64,000 bases of DNA from UBA4416 sp048498515 (GCA_048498515.1 JBEHXV010000009.1:88887-152886), one strand, 5' to 3'. Counted from the stretch's first letter, positions 50,171-59,536 are shown. Notes: a model not told the origin generated them from the sequence alone. Made by a program: numbers and translations.

Positions 50171-51220
50171 ATGAACAAACAGGAAAAAATAAAAACCTTT
50201 GATCCCAACAGTGTTGGTGATATTAATGCCAATGTATTTGGCCTACCATTTACCATTGCTGAAGCTGAAACCATTTTAATTCCGGTGCCATGGGAAGTAA
50301 CCGTAAGTTATGGAGGCGGCACCATGGATGGCCCTCAGCAAATATTTGACGCTTCATTCCAGGTTGACCTGTATGACCCTATTGTGAAAGATGCCTGGAA
50401 AATGGGCATTGCCATGGATGACATCAATGAAGATATTAAAGAGAAAAGCGAAACTTACCGCCCCGTTGCCGAAGTAATTATTGACAGGCAAAGTAACGGC
50501 GAAGACGCGAGCGCCATTACCGAAATAGAAGATGTGAATGATGCCTGCCGCGAAATGAACGATTGGGTAAAAAAACGTGTGCTTCATTTTTTAAATCAAA
50601 ACAAAACGGTTGGCTTAATTGGCGGCGACCACTCTACCCCGCTTGGCATGATTGACGCGCTGGGTGAGCATGTGGGCGAGTTCGCTATTTTACAAATTGA
50701 TGCTCATGCTGATTTACGCGTAGCTTATGAGGGCTTTGAGTTCTCTCATGCCTCTATTATGTACAACGCGCTAAAAAGACATAGCGTGCAAAAGTTGGTG
50801 CAGGTTGGCATCAGGGATTATTGCCAGGCGGAACTGGACATCATCAACAATTCCAACGGCAGGGTAAAAACCTTTTTCGACCGTGATATTAAACAGCAAC
50901 AATACCAGGGCAAAACATGGGATACTATTTGTAAGGAAATTATAGCAGAGCTCCCTCAAAAGGTTTACCTGAGTTTTGATATCGACGGCCTGGATCCAAA
51001 ATTATGTCCGGGCACCGGAACCCCGGTAGCCGGTGGTTTTGAAACCGACCAGGTACTTTATTTACTGGAGCAGGTAGTTGCGGCAGGCAAAACTTTTGTG
51101 GCTTTTGACCTGAATGAGGTTGGTGGCGAGGATGAATGGAACGCTAATGTGGCGTCCCGGTTATTATACCGCATTTCTAATTTGGTAGCTCATAGCCAGG
51201 GGAAAAGCTATAAAGCCTAA
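50171..51220 (+). CDS. Ureohydrolase (arginase/agmatinase family)
   Basis: 349 residues with the three Mn-binding motifs GGDHSTPLG, DAHADLR and SFDIDGLDP. A long insertion between residues 85 and 130 (AEVIIDRQSNGEDASAITEI) separates it from ordinary arginases. Substrate (arginine, agmatine, formiminoglutamate or guanidine-type) cannot be set from sequence; the Bacteroidota members are usually called formimidoylglutamase or arginase family. Confidence 0.9.
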   Translation: MNKQEKIKTFDPNSVGDINANVFGLPFTIAEAETILIPVPWEVTVSYGGGTMDGPQQIFDASFQVDLYDPIVKDAWKMGIAMDDINEDIKEKSETYRPVAEVIIDRQSNGEDASAITEIEDVNDACREMNDWVKKRVLHFLNQNKTVGLIGGDHSTPLGMIDALGEHVGEFAILQIDAHADLRVAYEGFEFSHASIMYNALKRHSVQKLVQVGIRDYCQAELDIINNSNGRVKTFFDRDIKQQQYQGKTWDTICKEIIAELPQKVYLSFDIDGLDPKLCPGTGTPVAGGFETDQVLYLLEQVVAAGKTFVAFDLNEVGGEDEWNANVASRLLYRISNLVAHSQGKSYKA

Positions 51221-51252
51221 ATCTTAAATTGTTTTTGTAGAACCTTAGCTGG

Positions 51253-51299
51253 CATAACAGTTGAATTTGGTATTAAAAAAACCAAATTCAACTGTTATG
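51253..51299 (+). promoter_or_regulatory. Perfect 19-bp inverted repeat enclosing the start codon of the cupin gene
   Basis: CATAACAGTTGAATTTGGT (51253-51271) and ACCAAATTCAACTGTTATG (51281-51299) pair without mismatch around the 9-nt loop ATTAAAAAA. The final ATG of the right arm is the start codon of the next gene. In RNA it would hide the start codon; in DNA it could be an operator. A TTTG at 51234-51237 and TGAATTTG at 51262-51269 are possible but poor promoter elements. Confidence 0.75.
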
Positions 51300-52238
51300 G
51301 ACTTATCACTAAAAATAGATACGGTAGAAGGCATTGATTGTAAAACCTTCCTTAAAGATTATTTCTACAAACAAAAACCGGTTATCATTAAAGGGATGCT
51401 GAAAGATACACCTGCTGATGAGAAGTGGTGTATGGAATACATTAAGGAAAAACTGGGCAAAGTAGAGGTTGATGTTTATGACAATAGCATTAAAACGGAT
51501 ACTGCTTACACACACGGTGATTTGAAGATGCCTTTCTCGGATTTTATTGACACTATCATGCAGGATAAACCTACGGGTTATCGCCTGTTTTTATTCGATG
51601 GCTTTAAACATTGCCACGATTTGAGGAAAGATTTCCCCTGCCCGGAGCTGTTTAAAGGCATTTTAGGCAAAATTGGCTTCATGTTTTTTGGTGGGAAATC
51701 AACCAATGTGCGAATGCATTTTGATCTTGATATGAGCAATGTGATGCACACGCAGTTTGTAGGAAGGAAACGCGTATTCCTGTTTTCACCTGAAAATAAT
51801 GACCTGTTATATAAAACGCCTTTGAATACTTATAGTGTAGCCGATTTTGATAATCCGGATTATGAAAAATTTCCGGGACTAAAATATGCCAAAGGTTATG
51901 ACATTATGCTGGAACATGGTGATACCTTATTTATGCCAAGCGGCTACTGGCACTACATGCAGTACCAAGACGGCAGCTTTGGTGTGGCCTACCGAAAAAT
52001 GGCGCATAGTTTAAAACATAAATTTGAGGGCTTAAGTGGTTTGACTTACAAATTATGGATCGACAAATTGATGAGTGCCATATTTAAAAAATACTGGGCC
52101 GATTTTAAATCACGAATTGCATTTAAAAGAGCCAATCGTGCCATTGAAAAGCTGGAAATGGATCACCTGTATCATTTAATTGATGAGCGTAATACGGGAA
52201 TGAAAGAAGGGCACAGCTCCATAGAGCATGCAGCCTGA
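51297..52238 (+). CDS. JmjC-like cupin (cupin_8) protein
   Basis: 313 residues from MDLSLKIDTVEGIDCKTFLK at 51297; an in-frame TTG at 51261 inside the inverted repeat would add 12 residues. The double-stranded beta-helix keeps the iron triad: HFD in VRMHFDLDMSNVMH and the distal His in PSGYWHYMQY. Related enzymes hydroxylate proteins using 2-oxoglutarate. Substrate unknown. Confidence 0.88.
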   Translation: MDLSLKIDTVEGIDCKTFLKDYFYKQKPVIIKGMLKDTPADEKWCMEYIKEKLGKVEVDVYDNSIKTDTAYTHGDLKMPFSDFIDTIMQDKPTGYRLFLFDGFKHCHDLRKDFPCPELFKGILGKIGFMFFGGKSTNVRMHFDLDMSNVMHTQFVGRKRVFLFSPENNDLLYKTPLNTYSVADFDNPDYEKFPGLKYAKGYDIMLEHGDTLFMPSGYWHYMQYQDGSFGVAYRKMAHSLKHKFEGLSGLTYKLWIDKLMSAIFKKYWADFKSRIAFKRANRAIEKLEMDHLYHLIDERNTGMKEGHSSIEHAA

Positions 52239-52240
52239 GG

Positions 52241-52918
52241 CTAAAATTGCGTTATCGTTTTTGCCAACAACGCTGCATTCACTGTTTCAATTGGATGCTT
52301 GGTATTGGGCAGCATGTACATGCTCCCATTCTTTAATTGTTTGTAAACAGCTACTGTTTCTTCAAGGCTTACCATGTTATCCTTATCTGCCAACCCAATG
52401 AGCACTTTATTTTCAATAGCAGAAAAGTCTTCGGCCGATAAGCAATTTTTAGCGCCAAGGGCAATCATCATCTCAGCAGTCATACCAAGAAGTGCTTCCC
52501 ATGCTTCTCCATGCCTTTCTTTTAGTGATGCGGCAAACTTTGGCACTTTTTCAGCAATGGCTTTCGCATCAAGCATCTTAATCTCTTTTTGAGCAATTTC
52601 GGGCGACCAATTAAATTTAGTGCCTAAGGTAATCACATTACCCAGTAAGCCGGGATTTTGCTTTGCCAGGTATAAGGCTACATAGCCACCCATGCTGTAG
52701 CCAAAAACAGCGGGTTGCTCTAAATTATTTTTAGCAATAAACTGTTCCAGCTCCAACGCAAATTGCTCAATACTAAAATTATCCTGGAAAGGAATTTGGC
52801 CATGGCCCGAGAAACTAAAAGAATAAGGCTGAAAGCCCTGTTGCTTTAACTCATTGGCCAATGCTACAAGCTGATCGTGAGCGCCAATTGCTCCGTGAAG
52901 AAGTATGATTTGCTTCAT
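52241..52918 (-). CDS. Alpha/beta hydrolase
   Basis: 225 residues. Oxyanion region LLHGAIGAHDQL, nucleophile elbow GYSMGG (Ser), acid in GLADKDNMVS and catalytic His in NTKHPIE complete the triad. Probably an esterase or an MenH-like enzyme. It ends 2 bp from the convergent cupin gene and lies 6 bp after the NHL gene in the same direction. Confidence 0.9.
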   Translation of the reverse strand: MKQIILLHGAIGAHDQLVALANELKQQGFQPYSFSFSGHGQIPFQDNFSIEQFALELEQFIAKNNLEQPAVFGYSMGGYVALYLAKQNPGLLGNVITLGTKFNWSPEIAQKEIKMLDAKAIAEKVPKFAASLKERHGEAWEALLGMTAEMMIALGAKNCLSAEDFSAIENKVLIGLADKDNMVSLEETVAVYKQLKNGSMYMLPNTKHPIETVNAALLAKTITQF

Positions 52919-52924
52919 GATATA

Positions 52925-54247
52925 TTATTTCATGACCACAATCCTGCCTAAAGAACGCAGACCGGTTATATAGTAAACACCATTCGAAAGATCAGTTATT
53001 TCAACACATTCACCTTTTTTAGCGCTAATATGTTTCACAGATTGTCCAATAGAGTTAACAATAGTATAAGAGCCCTCTTCTTTAAAGGATAGTGTAAAAA
53101 CACCATTGTTAGGGTTAGGATAAACCGTTAATTGTTCCTCATGGTTCGCCAGCTCCGTTAGGCCTGTAGCTCCCGTCGTAATTTTCCTGATAGCGTTATT
53201 GGCATAATCTCCGATCAAAAAATTACCTGAAGCGTCGATCGTAATAGCCGACGCGTTATTTAACTGTGCGCTCAAAGGAGAGCCGCCATCGCCGCTATAG
53301 CCTCCTGAAAAACCTCCGGCACCGGCAAAGGTAGAAATGACACCCGAAGGGTTTACTTTTCTGATCTTATTGTATCCCGGTTCGCAAACATACATGTTAT
53401 TGCTCGCGTCGAAAGCAATACCGTAAGGATAAAATAATTGCGCATTTGTAGCTTGTCCGCCATCGCCACCACTCCCAAATCCACCGTTGCCTGCTACGGT
53501 AGTTACCGAACCGGTAGACATGCTAACCTTCCTGACCCTGCTGGTAAAATCGCTCACATACAGATCGCCAAAATTATCGAAGGCAATAGCGCAAACCGAA
53601 TAAAACTGGGCGTTAACGGCAAGCCCGCCATCACCGCTATGACCACTGGTACCGTTACCCGCTACTGTTGTTATGGTTCCGGTTGGGGTAATTTTGCGAA
53701 CACTGTAACTTTGTTGCTGCGAGGCAATGTAAATATTTCCCGATGCATCCAATATAATTCCGCTGCTAAATCCAATATTGGCAGATGTTGCGGGACCACC
53801 ATCACCACTGTGACCGTTAGTTCCTGTTCCTGCAATGGTTGTAATAATTCCTGAAGGGTCTACTTTACGAATCCTGAAATTATCGGCATCGCATATGTAT
53901 AGGTTCCCGGCAGCATCAACCGCCACACCGGTTGCCCTATTTAACTGGGCGCTTGTAGCCTGGCCGCCATCGCCGCTAAAACCCATGGTGCCATTACCAG
54001 CTACCGTTGTTATGGTTCCGGTTGGGGTAATTTTACGCACCGCATGGTTAAAATCATCGGCAATGAACATGTTGCCAAACTGGTCGATGGCAATCTGGTT
54101 AGGCCTGTTAAGTTGGGCATTTATAGCTAAGCCACCATCGCCGGTAAATGCTGGACTGCCGTTACCAGCAATGGTATTAATAATTTGCGAGTGAAGATCC
54201 TGGTTTAAAATTAAAATTGATGCCAGTACAAGTAGAAGTGTTTTCAT
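52925..54247 (-). CDS. NHL-repeat T9SS surface protein
   Basis: 440 residues: signal peptide, about six NHL repeats (25-360) with recurring NTIAGNGSPAFTGDGG, NLYICDADNFRIRKV elements, then a type A T9SS sorting domain (LTVYPNPNNGVFTLSF ... NGVYYITGLRS). A shorter paralogue of the adhesin at 28488 without SprB repeats. Probably surface exposed. Confidence 0.92.
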   Translation of the reverse strand: MKTLLLVLASILILNQDLHSQIINTIAGNGSPAFTGDGGLAINAQLNRPNQIAIDQFGNMFIADDFNHAVRKITPTGTITTVAGNGTMGFSGDGGQATSAQLNRATGVAVDAAGNLYICDADNFRIRKVDPSGIITTIAGTGTNGHSGDGGPATSANIGFSSGIILDASGNIYIASQQQSYSVRKITPTGTITTVAGNGTSGHSGDGGLAVNAQFYSVCAIAFDNFGDLYVSDFTSRVRKVSMSTGSVTTVAGNGGFGSGGDGGQATNAQLFYPYGIAFDASNNMYVCEPGYNKIRKVNPSGVISTFAGAGGFSGGYSGDGGSPLSAQLNNASAITIDASGNFLIGDYANNAIRKITTGATGLTELANHEEQLTVYPNPNNGVFTLSFKEEGSYTIVNSIGQSVKHISAKKGECVEITDLSNGVYYITGLRSLGRIVVMK

Positions 54248-54277
54248 TTTAATTGTTATGGAGTTTTAATGAATTGG

Positions 54278-55054
54278 TTATTTTGAGTATGAGTCCGCTT
54301 TTTCTTTATAAATCCTGGCATTTTCCATATTGCCGATTTTCTCATAAGATTGCTGCACTAACAGGTATATTGCATTTGTTTCAAATTCAATAAAAGGGTT
54401 TATGTCCATAAATTTGTTATAATCGGCAATCACCCCGTTATAATCTTTTACTTCGAATTTTGCCATCACCCCGTTTAATATGGCTTCGGGATAATTAGGA
54501 TGGATATCCAGGGCTTTATCATAGTATTTTATGGCCTCAGGGTAGTTTTTTAATTTGCTATACATAAACCCTTTATTGGCAAAGGCTTTATAGTAATCGG
54601 GTCTTATGGCAATAGCCTTGTCCAGGTCAGTAAGAGCGCCGTTATAATCTCCGCTTTCACCTTTTATATAGGCGCGGTTATAATAACTCATCGCGACCTC
54701 AGGCTCCAACTCCACTTGTTTGTTAACGTCGGCTATGGCTTTCTTATACTCTTTCAGGAAACAATAGGCCAATGCCCGGTTACAGTAGGCAGAACCCGAA
54801 CGCGGGTTTAATTGCAGCAAACGGTTGTTGTCCAATATGCAATTGGTATAATCGCCTAACTGCAGCTCAAAACCCGATCGTTTGGCAAGAGCGTCAAAAT
54901 TTGTACTGTCGCGGTCTATAAAAAAGGTTTGATTGGCAATTTTACCTCTTAATTCACGATACCCGGAGGTATCTCTGATTAAGCTCAACGCGTTTTGAGA
55001 AAAGCTCATATAGGAAATAAACACAAAACAGAAAATGAATTTCAGATTTTTCAT
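54278..55054 (-). CDS. TPR-repeat secreted protein
   Basis: 258 residues from MKNLKFIFCFVFISYMSFSQ at 55054, a signal peptide with Bacteroidota-type SQ cleavage; an in-frame ATG lies three codons upstream. Five or six TPRs follow (NCILDNNRLLQLNPRSGSAY, AIADVNKQVELEPEVAMSYY, AIKYYDKALDIHPNYPEAIL). Scaffold for protein binding in the periplasm. Partner unknown. Confidence 0.9.
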   Translation of the reverse strand: MKNLKFIFCFVFISYMSFSQNALSLIRDTSGYRELRGKIANQTFFIDRDSTNFDALAKRSGFELQLGDYTNCILDNNRLLQLNPRSGSAYCNRALAYCFLKEYKKAIADVNKQVELEPEVAMSYYNRAYIKGESGDYNGALTDLDKAIAIRPDYYKAFANKGFMYSKLKNYPEAIKYYDKALDIHPNYPEAILNGVMAKFEVKDYNGVIADYNKFMDINPFIEFETNAIYLLVQQSYEKIGNMENARIYKEKADSYSK

Positions 55055-55079
55055 ACTTCCCAACTCTACTTAAATTCTA

Positions 55080-55838
55080 TTACGCTTTCGCTTTAAATTT
55101 ATTGATGGCGTTCACCGTAAATTCCGAAAGTACTAATGTACCACTCATTCCGGCTCGTTCAATTAATAAGGTATCCCAGTTCTCTGTGCCTTCCCACATT
55201 ATTTTTTTCAGCATGGCCATGGCCTCAGGATTACTGTTTGCCAGCTTTGTGGCAAGTGTTTCAATGCTTTTATCCATTTCTTCGCCGGTGGCAAATAATT
55301 CGGCATACAAGCCTTTTTCTTTTGCCCACTGGGCGCTTTGCCACTCGGTGGCATTAATGGTTAACTGGCAAAACGCCGATGTTCCCACTTTTCGCTCTAC
55401 CGCCGGGCCTACTACAAAGGGGCCGATACCAACCGCCAATTCGGATAACTTAATAGAGGCCGTATCAACCGCGAAGGTATAATCGGCGCTCGCGGCAATA
55501 CCTATACCGCCGCCAACGGCTTTGCCCTGCACACGCGCAATCACAAATTTTGGCGCTTTACGCATAGCATTGATGACCATGGCAAAGCCCGAGAAAAATT
55601 TCAGTCCTGTATCAATGTCTTTAATCGAGATCAGCTCATCAAAGCTGGCCCCAGCGCAAAATGTTTTATCGCCTTCGCTTTGCAATACAATTACTTTAAC
55701 GTTATCGTCCTTGCCCAGCTTCTCAATTTCAGCGGCCAGGTTACGCAATTGTGTGCCGGGCATGGAGTTGCTTTGTGGATGAAAAAACGTAATGGTTCCA
55801 ATGCCTTTTTCGATATGTGATTTAATAGTGCCTTCCAT
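55080..55838 (-). CDS. Enoyl-CoA hydratase/isomerase family protein
   Basis: 252 residues of crotonase fold. Oxyanion-hole segments FCAGASFDELISI and GKAVGGGIGIAASADYTFAV are intact. The catalytic Glu pair typical of hydratases is partly altered (LSELAVGIGPFVVGPAVERK), so it may be an isomerase or a branched pathway enzyme such as PaaG-like. Monocistronic or with the TPR gene. Confidence 0.88.
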   Translation of the reverse strand: MEGTIKSHIEKGIGTITFFHPQSNSMPGTQLRNLAAEIEKLGKDDNVKVIVLQSEGDKTFCAGASFDELISIKDIDTGLKFFSGFAMVINAMRKAPKFVIARVQGKAVGGGIGIAASADYTFAVDTASIKLSELAVGIGPFVVGPAVERKVGTSAFCQLTINATEWQSAQWAKEKGLYAELFATGEEMDKSIETLATKLANSNPEAMAMLKKIMWEGTENWDTLLIERAGMSGTLVLSEFTVNAINKFKAKA

Positions 55839-55846
55839 GTTTGAAA

Positions 55847-55905
55847 TTTTAAATGTTAGATGTTGAATGCTAAATTAAAACCTCATTTATAATTCAACAT
55901 TTATA
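55847..55905. repeat. AT-rich intergenic repeat next to the E2 gene
   Basis: TTTTAAATGTT...GAATGCTAAATT and ATTTATAATTCAACAT. ATGTTGAAT (55860-55868) and ATTCAACAT (55892-55900) form a 9-bp inverted repeat. Similar strings occur at 57933-57960 and 57553-57575. Confidence 0.5.
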
Positions 55906-55909
55906 ATCT

Positions 55910-57544
55910 CTACGCCAGTATGGTTACCGGGTTTTCTAAATACGTTCTTAATGTTTGTAAAAATGCTGCTCCTGTTGCGCCATCCACTGTTCGGTGATCG
56001 CAGGCCATGGTTACTTTCATTACATTGCCTGGAACAATTGTTCCATTCTTAACTACAGGAACCTGCCTGATAGAACCAACAGATAAAATGCAGGATTCAG
56101 GCGTGTTGATGATGGATGTAAACTCATCGATGCCAAACATTCCTAAATTGGAAACAGTAAACGTATTTCCTTCCCAATCGGCCGGCTGTAATTTTTTATC
56201 CTTGGCGCGTTTGCCCAGATCTTTTACCTCAGCAGAGATCTGCGACAGGGATTTTTGATCGGCAAAACGAACCACCGGTACTAACAAGCCATCTTCAACG
56301 GCAACCGCTACACCAATGTGAATGTGAGAATAGGTGCGGATCTTATCGCCCAGCCAGCTTGTATTTACTTTTGGATGTTTGCGTAAAGCCGCCGCGCAGG
56401 CTTTAATGACCAGGTCGTTGAACGATACTTTGGTATCAGGTATGGCATTAATAGCGTTGCGTGAAGCAATGGCATTATCCATATCCACCTCAATGGTTAA
56501 ATAAAATGCCGGCGCTCCGTTCGTACTTTCGAGTAAACGCTTGGCAATAACCTTGCGCATTTGCGAAGCAGGTTCATCGGTATAGCCTTCTGTTCCCGGA
56601 ACAAAGGAACTAACGTTCTTCGCATTACCGGCAGAAGCAGTTTGTGCCTGCGGTTTATAATTTTCGATATCCGATTTTGTAACACGGCCATTATCGCCGG
56701 TACCGCTTACTTTTGACAGATCGATCCCTTTTTCTTTTGCCAGGGCTTTTGCTAATGGGGAAGCTTTTATCCTTCCGTCGGATGAGTGTGACGCTTCAAC
56801 TCCGCCCGAAGTGACAGGATTATCTTTTTTCTCTGCAGACTGTTGACTGTTTGCTGTCTCCTGCTTACTACCATCTGCTGACTCTTTACTTCCTCCTGCA
56901 TTAACGGCTGCTAAAATCGCATTCACATCTTCGCCTCCCTTTCCTAAAATAGCAATGATGCCATCAACCGGAACGCTTTGTTTTTCCTGAACTCCAATAT
57001 GTAATAACACGCCATCCTGGAACGATTCAAATTCCATCGTGGCTTTATCGGTAGCTATATCGGCCAGCAATTCGCCGCTCTTTACTTTATCTCCTACTTT
57101 CTTATGCCATTTTTCAATCACACCATCGGTCATGGTATCGCTTAATTTAGGCATGCGAACAATTTCAACGCCGGCGGGAATAGTTACTTTTTGAGATGAA
57201 CTATCGTTTGATTGAACTTTTACTGTCTCTTCGGTCTTTTTAGTCTCTTCAGTCTTTTCCGATTTTTTTTCTCCTCCGCCATTCAGCAGTCCAGAAATGT
57301 CCTCGTCTTCTTTTCCTAAAATAGCGATCACCGAATCAACCGGTATGGCTTGTTTTTCCTGTACTCCAATGTGCAATAATACACCATCCTGGAAAGATTC
57401 GAATTCCATAGTAGCTTTATCGGTTTCGATATCGGCCAGCAATTCGCCGCTTTTTACTTTATCCCCAACTTTTTTATGCCATTTGGCTATTACGCCATCT
57501 GTCATGGTATCACTTAATTTGGGCATTCTTACTACTTCAGCCAT
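55910..57544 (-). CDS. pdhC: Pyruvate dehydrogenase E2 (dihydrolipoamide acetyltransferase)
   Basis: 544 residues. Two lipoyl domains (about 2-78 and 130-206) with lipoylation Lys in ETDKATMEF and ATDKATMEF, a peripheral subunit-binding domain (about 258-295, SPLAKALAKEKGIDLSKVSG), and the acetyltransferase domain ending in ACDHRTVDGATGAAFL with the catalytic His. Two tandem lipoyl domains are normal in this phylum. E1-alpha is encoded 416 bp upstream, separated by the four-helix-bundle gene; E1-beta and E3 are not in the window. Confidence 0.96.
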   Translation of the reverse strand: MAEVVRMPKLSDTMTDGVIAKWHKKVGDKVKSGELLADIETDKATMEFESFQDGVLLHIGVQEKQAIPVDSVIAILGKEDEDISGLLNGGGEKKSEKTEETKKTEETVKVQSNDSSSQKVTIPAGVEIVRMPKLSDTMTDGVIEKWHKKVGDKVKSGELLADIATDKATMEFESFQDGVLLHIGVQEKQSVPVDGIIAILGKGGEDVNAILAAVNAGGSKESADGSKQETANSQQSAEKKDNPVTSGGVEASHSSDGRIKASPLAKALAKEKGIDLSKVSGTGDNGRVTKSDIENYKPQAQTASAGNAKNVSSFVPGTEGYTDEPASQMRKVIAKRLLESTNGAPAFYLTIEVDMDNAIASRNAINAIPDTKVSFNDLVIKACAAALRKHPKVNTSWLGDKIRTYSHIHIGVAVAVEDGLLVPVVRFADQKSLSQISAEVKDLGKRAKDKKLQPADWEGNTFTVSNLGMFGIDEFTSIINTPESCILSVGSIRQVPVVKNGTIVPGNVMKVTMACDHRTVDGATGAAFLQTLRTYLENPVTILA

Positions 57545-57581
57545 TTTAATTAATGTTAAATTTTAAATGATAAATTTTGAA

Positions 57582-57932
57582 TTATTTATCTATTGAACTT
57601 TTAATGATTTTTGTCAAAATATTTATAATCTCATTTATTTCAATCAGCAGAGATTTTACATCTTTTTTAGAGATATGTGTCTCATCTATTAATTTTAGCC
57701 AATACCTTGTTTCTCTCGCTTCTTTAGCTGAAATACACATTTTAGCTATGAAATCTTTTTTAGATTGGGCAGCTTGCGCTTCTTCAACATTTGCTCCAAT
57801 ACTTGTGCCTGATCTGAATAGTTGGGTTGCCAATTCGTAAACTTTTTCGTCCTTCAGATCTATATATAATTGAATAATCTCCTTAGAAAAATTAAATGTT
57901 TTATCAACTATAATATTTGGCTTTTGCTCCAT
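57582..57932 (-). CDS. Four-helix-bundle protein (S23 family)
   Basis: 116 residues starting MEQKPNIIVDKTFNFSKEII, with the family motif QLFRSGTSIGANVEEAQAAQSK and YWLKLIDETHISKKDVKSLL. The prototype is the protein encoded in 23S rRNA intervening sequences; stand-alone copies are scattered through Bacteroidota genomes. Here it interrupts the pdhA-pdhC pair and is more AT-rich than both, with AT-rich repeats on each side, consistent with a past insertion. Function unknown. Confidence 0.9.
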   Translation of the reverse strand: MEQKPNIIVDKTFNFSKEIIQLYIDLKDEKVYELATQLFRSGTSIGANVEEAQAAQSKKDFIAKMCISAKEARETRYWLKLIDETHISKKDVKSLLIEINEIINILTKIIKSSIDK

Positions 57933-57960
57933 TTATAATTTAACATTCAACATTTAAAAT
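57933..57960. repeat. AT-rich repeat between S23-like gene and pdhA
   Basis: TTATAATTTAACATTCAACATTTAAAAT. In reverse complement it matches the element beside pdhC (TTTTAAATGTT..GAATG.TAAATT). Confidence 0.5.
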
Positions 57961-58970
57961 TATTCAAGTATATATGGGTAATTTGGTTCGGCGTATACAT
58001 CTTTGTATAGTTCATCCGGTTCAGGATACGGGCTTTCTTCGGCAAACTGAACTGATTCATCAACCAGGGCTTTTACTCTTGCTTCGGCTTCTTCAATGCC
58101 TTTATCATCGATCCAGCCATTAGCTACTAATGTTTTCAACACTTTTTCGATCGGGTCCTGGGTTTGGTATTCTTTCACCTCATCTTTTGTACGGTAAGTT
58201 TGTGCATCGCTCATGGAGTGTCCTTTGTAACGGTAGGTTTTCATTTCCAGGAAAGTTGGTCCATCGCCACGGCGCGCACGTGCAACCGCTTCTTCCATGG
58301 CTTCGTGTACAGCTTCAACCGTTAACCCGTCAACCGGCTTGCTTGGCATGTCGTAGGCTAAACCTAATTTCCACAGATCGTGTACGTTGCTGGTTCGTTC
58401 AACCGAAGTTCCCATGGCATACATGTTATTCTCAACAATAAACACCACCGGCAACTTCCAGGTCATAGCCATGTTAAATGCCTCATGCAAAGCGCCCTGG
58501 CGAACAGCTCCGTCGCCCATAGAGCATACACACACATTATCGGTACCCATGTATTTTTCGGCAAAAGCAATGCCGGCACCCAATGGCACCTGCCCGCCAA
58601 CAATACCATGCCCGCCAACAAAATTGTGCTCTTTACTAAAAATATGCATGGAACCTCCCTTGCCTTTGCTGCAGCCGGTAATTTTAGCGTACATTTCGGC
58701 CATTACGTATTTTGGGTGCATGCCAAGACCAATAGGGTGAGCATGGTCGCGGTAAGCGGTAATGTGCTTGTCGTCCTTTTTTGTGGCACTTACCGTACCT
58801 GCTACAATGGCTTCCTGGCCAATATACAAGTGGCAAAAGCCTTTTATTTTTTGTTGAACATATACCTGCCCGGTTTTTTCTTCGAACTTACGCATCAATA
58901 ACATTGATTCGTACCATTTCAGGTATTGTTCCTTTGAAAATTTGCTCTTTTTTTCAGCTGTTTTAGCCAT
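57960..58970 (-). CDS. pdhA: Pyruvate dehydrogenase E1 component, alpha subunit
   Basis: 336 residues. Thiamine diphosphate motif GDGAVRQGALHEAFNMAMTWKLPVV (GDG...N), KGKGGSMHIFSKEHNFVGGH, and phosphorylation-loop-like segment YRYKGHSMSDAQTYRTKDE. The N-terminal Lys-rich start MAKTAEKKSKFSKEQYLKWY is usual for Bacteroidota. Decarboxylates pyruvate with E1-beta (not in the window). Confidence 0.96.
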   Translation of the reverse strand: MAKTAEKKSKFSKEQYLKWYESMLLMRKFEEKTGQVYVQQKIKGFCHLYIGQEAIVAGTVSATKKDDKHITAYRDHAHPIGLGMHPKYVMAEMYAKITGCSKGKGGSMHIFSKEHNFVGGHGIVGGQVPLGAGIAFAEKYMGTDNVCVCSMGDGAVRQGALHEAFNMAMTWKLPVVFIVENNMYAMGTSVERTSNVHDLWKLGLAYDMPSKPVDGLTVEAVHEAMEEAVARARRGDGPTFLEMKTYRYKGHSMSDAQTYRTKDEVKEYQTQDPIEKVLKTLVANGWIDDKGIEEAEARVKALVDESVQFAEESPYPEPDELYKDVYAEPNYPYILE

Positions 58971-59022
58971 AGAAATAACAATTAAATAAGGTACAAAAAT
59001 AAGAGAATAAATGGAAAAGAAA

Positions 59023-59040
59023 AGCCCATGAAAATGGGCT
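59023..59040 (-). terminator. Intrinsic terminator of cdd
   Basis: AGCCCAT (59023-59029) and ATGGGCT (59034-59040), with a T-rich run after it on the minus strand. The stem overlaps the cdd stop codon. Confidence 0.7.
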
Positions 59041-59536
59041 ATTTTAAATACTTCCGGTTAAACATCAGCGGCAGCAAACTTTCGATGCTTTTGGTGACAA
59101 AAACGCGGCCGGTTTCGCCTGTCATAATAATACGGATAGGGGTTTCGTAACGCGTTTCGTATTCGGCAATGGCCTGGCGGCAAGCCCCACATGGGGTTAC
59201 CGGATCGTTAATAACCTGGTTGTGAGCTTTTACGGCAACAGCAAGAGCTATAACAGGAACGCCCGGATATTTTGCCCCGGCATGAAAAATAGCAACCCTT
59301 TCGGCACACAGGCCCGAAGGGTAAGCGGCATTTTCCTGGTTATTGCCAATGAGAATTTTTCCGTTTTCCAATAAAACAGCCGCGCCAACGCGAAAATTGG
59401 AATAAGGCGCGTAAGCCGCTTTTACCGCTTTTTGGGCCGCTTTTAATAACTCAGAATCTTTTGCCGACAGATCGTCTGCCGATTTATATACTTCAAACTC
59501 TGCCGAAACAGTTAATTTAGTTGCTTTTGATTTCAT
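59039..59536 (-). CDS. cdd: Cytidine deaminase
   Basis: 165 residues with the zinc motifs CAERVAIFHAGAK (CAE) and PCGACRQ (PCxxC). Catalytic Glu is in CAE. Deaminates cytidine and deoxycytidine in pyrimidine salvage. Slightly longer N-terminus than E. coli-type small enzymes. Confidence 0.96.
   Translation of the reverse strand: MKSKATKLTVSAEFEVYKSADDLSAKDSELLKAAQKAVKAAYAPYSNFRVGAAVLLENGKILIGNNQENAAYPSGLCAERVAIFHAGAKYPGVPVIALAVAVKAHNQVINDPVTPCGACRQAIAEYETRYETPIRIIMTGETGRVFVTKSIESLLPLMFNRKYLK

Noticed and set aside
57582..57932. S23-like gene as evidence of a nearby 23S rRNA gene
   Set aside because: No rRNA sequence is present; the gene stands alone between pdhA and pdhC.
58380..58901. 173-codon plus-strand frame inside pdhA
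   Set aside because: Antisense shadow of a well-conserved enzyme.
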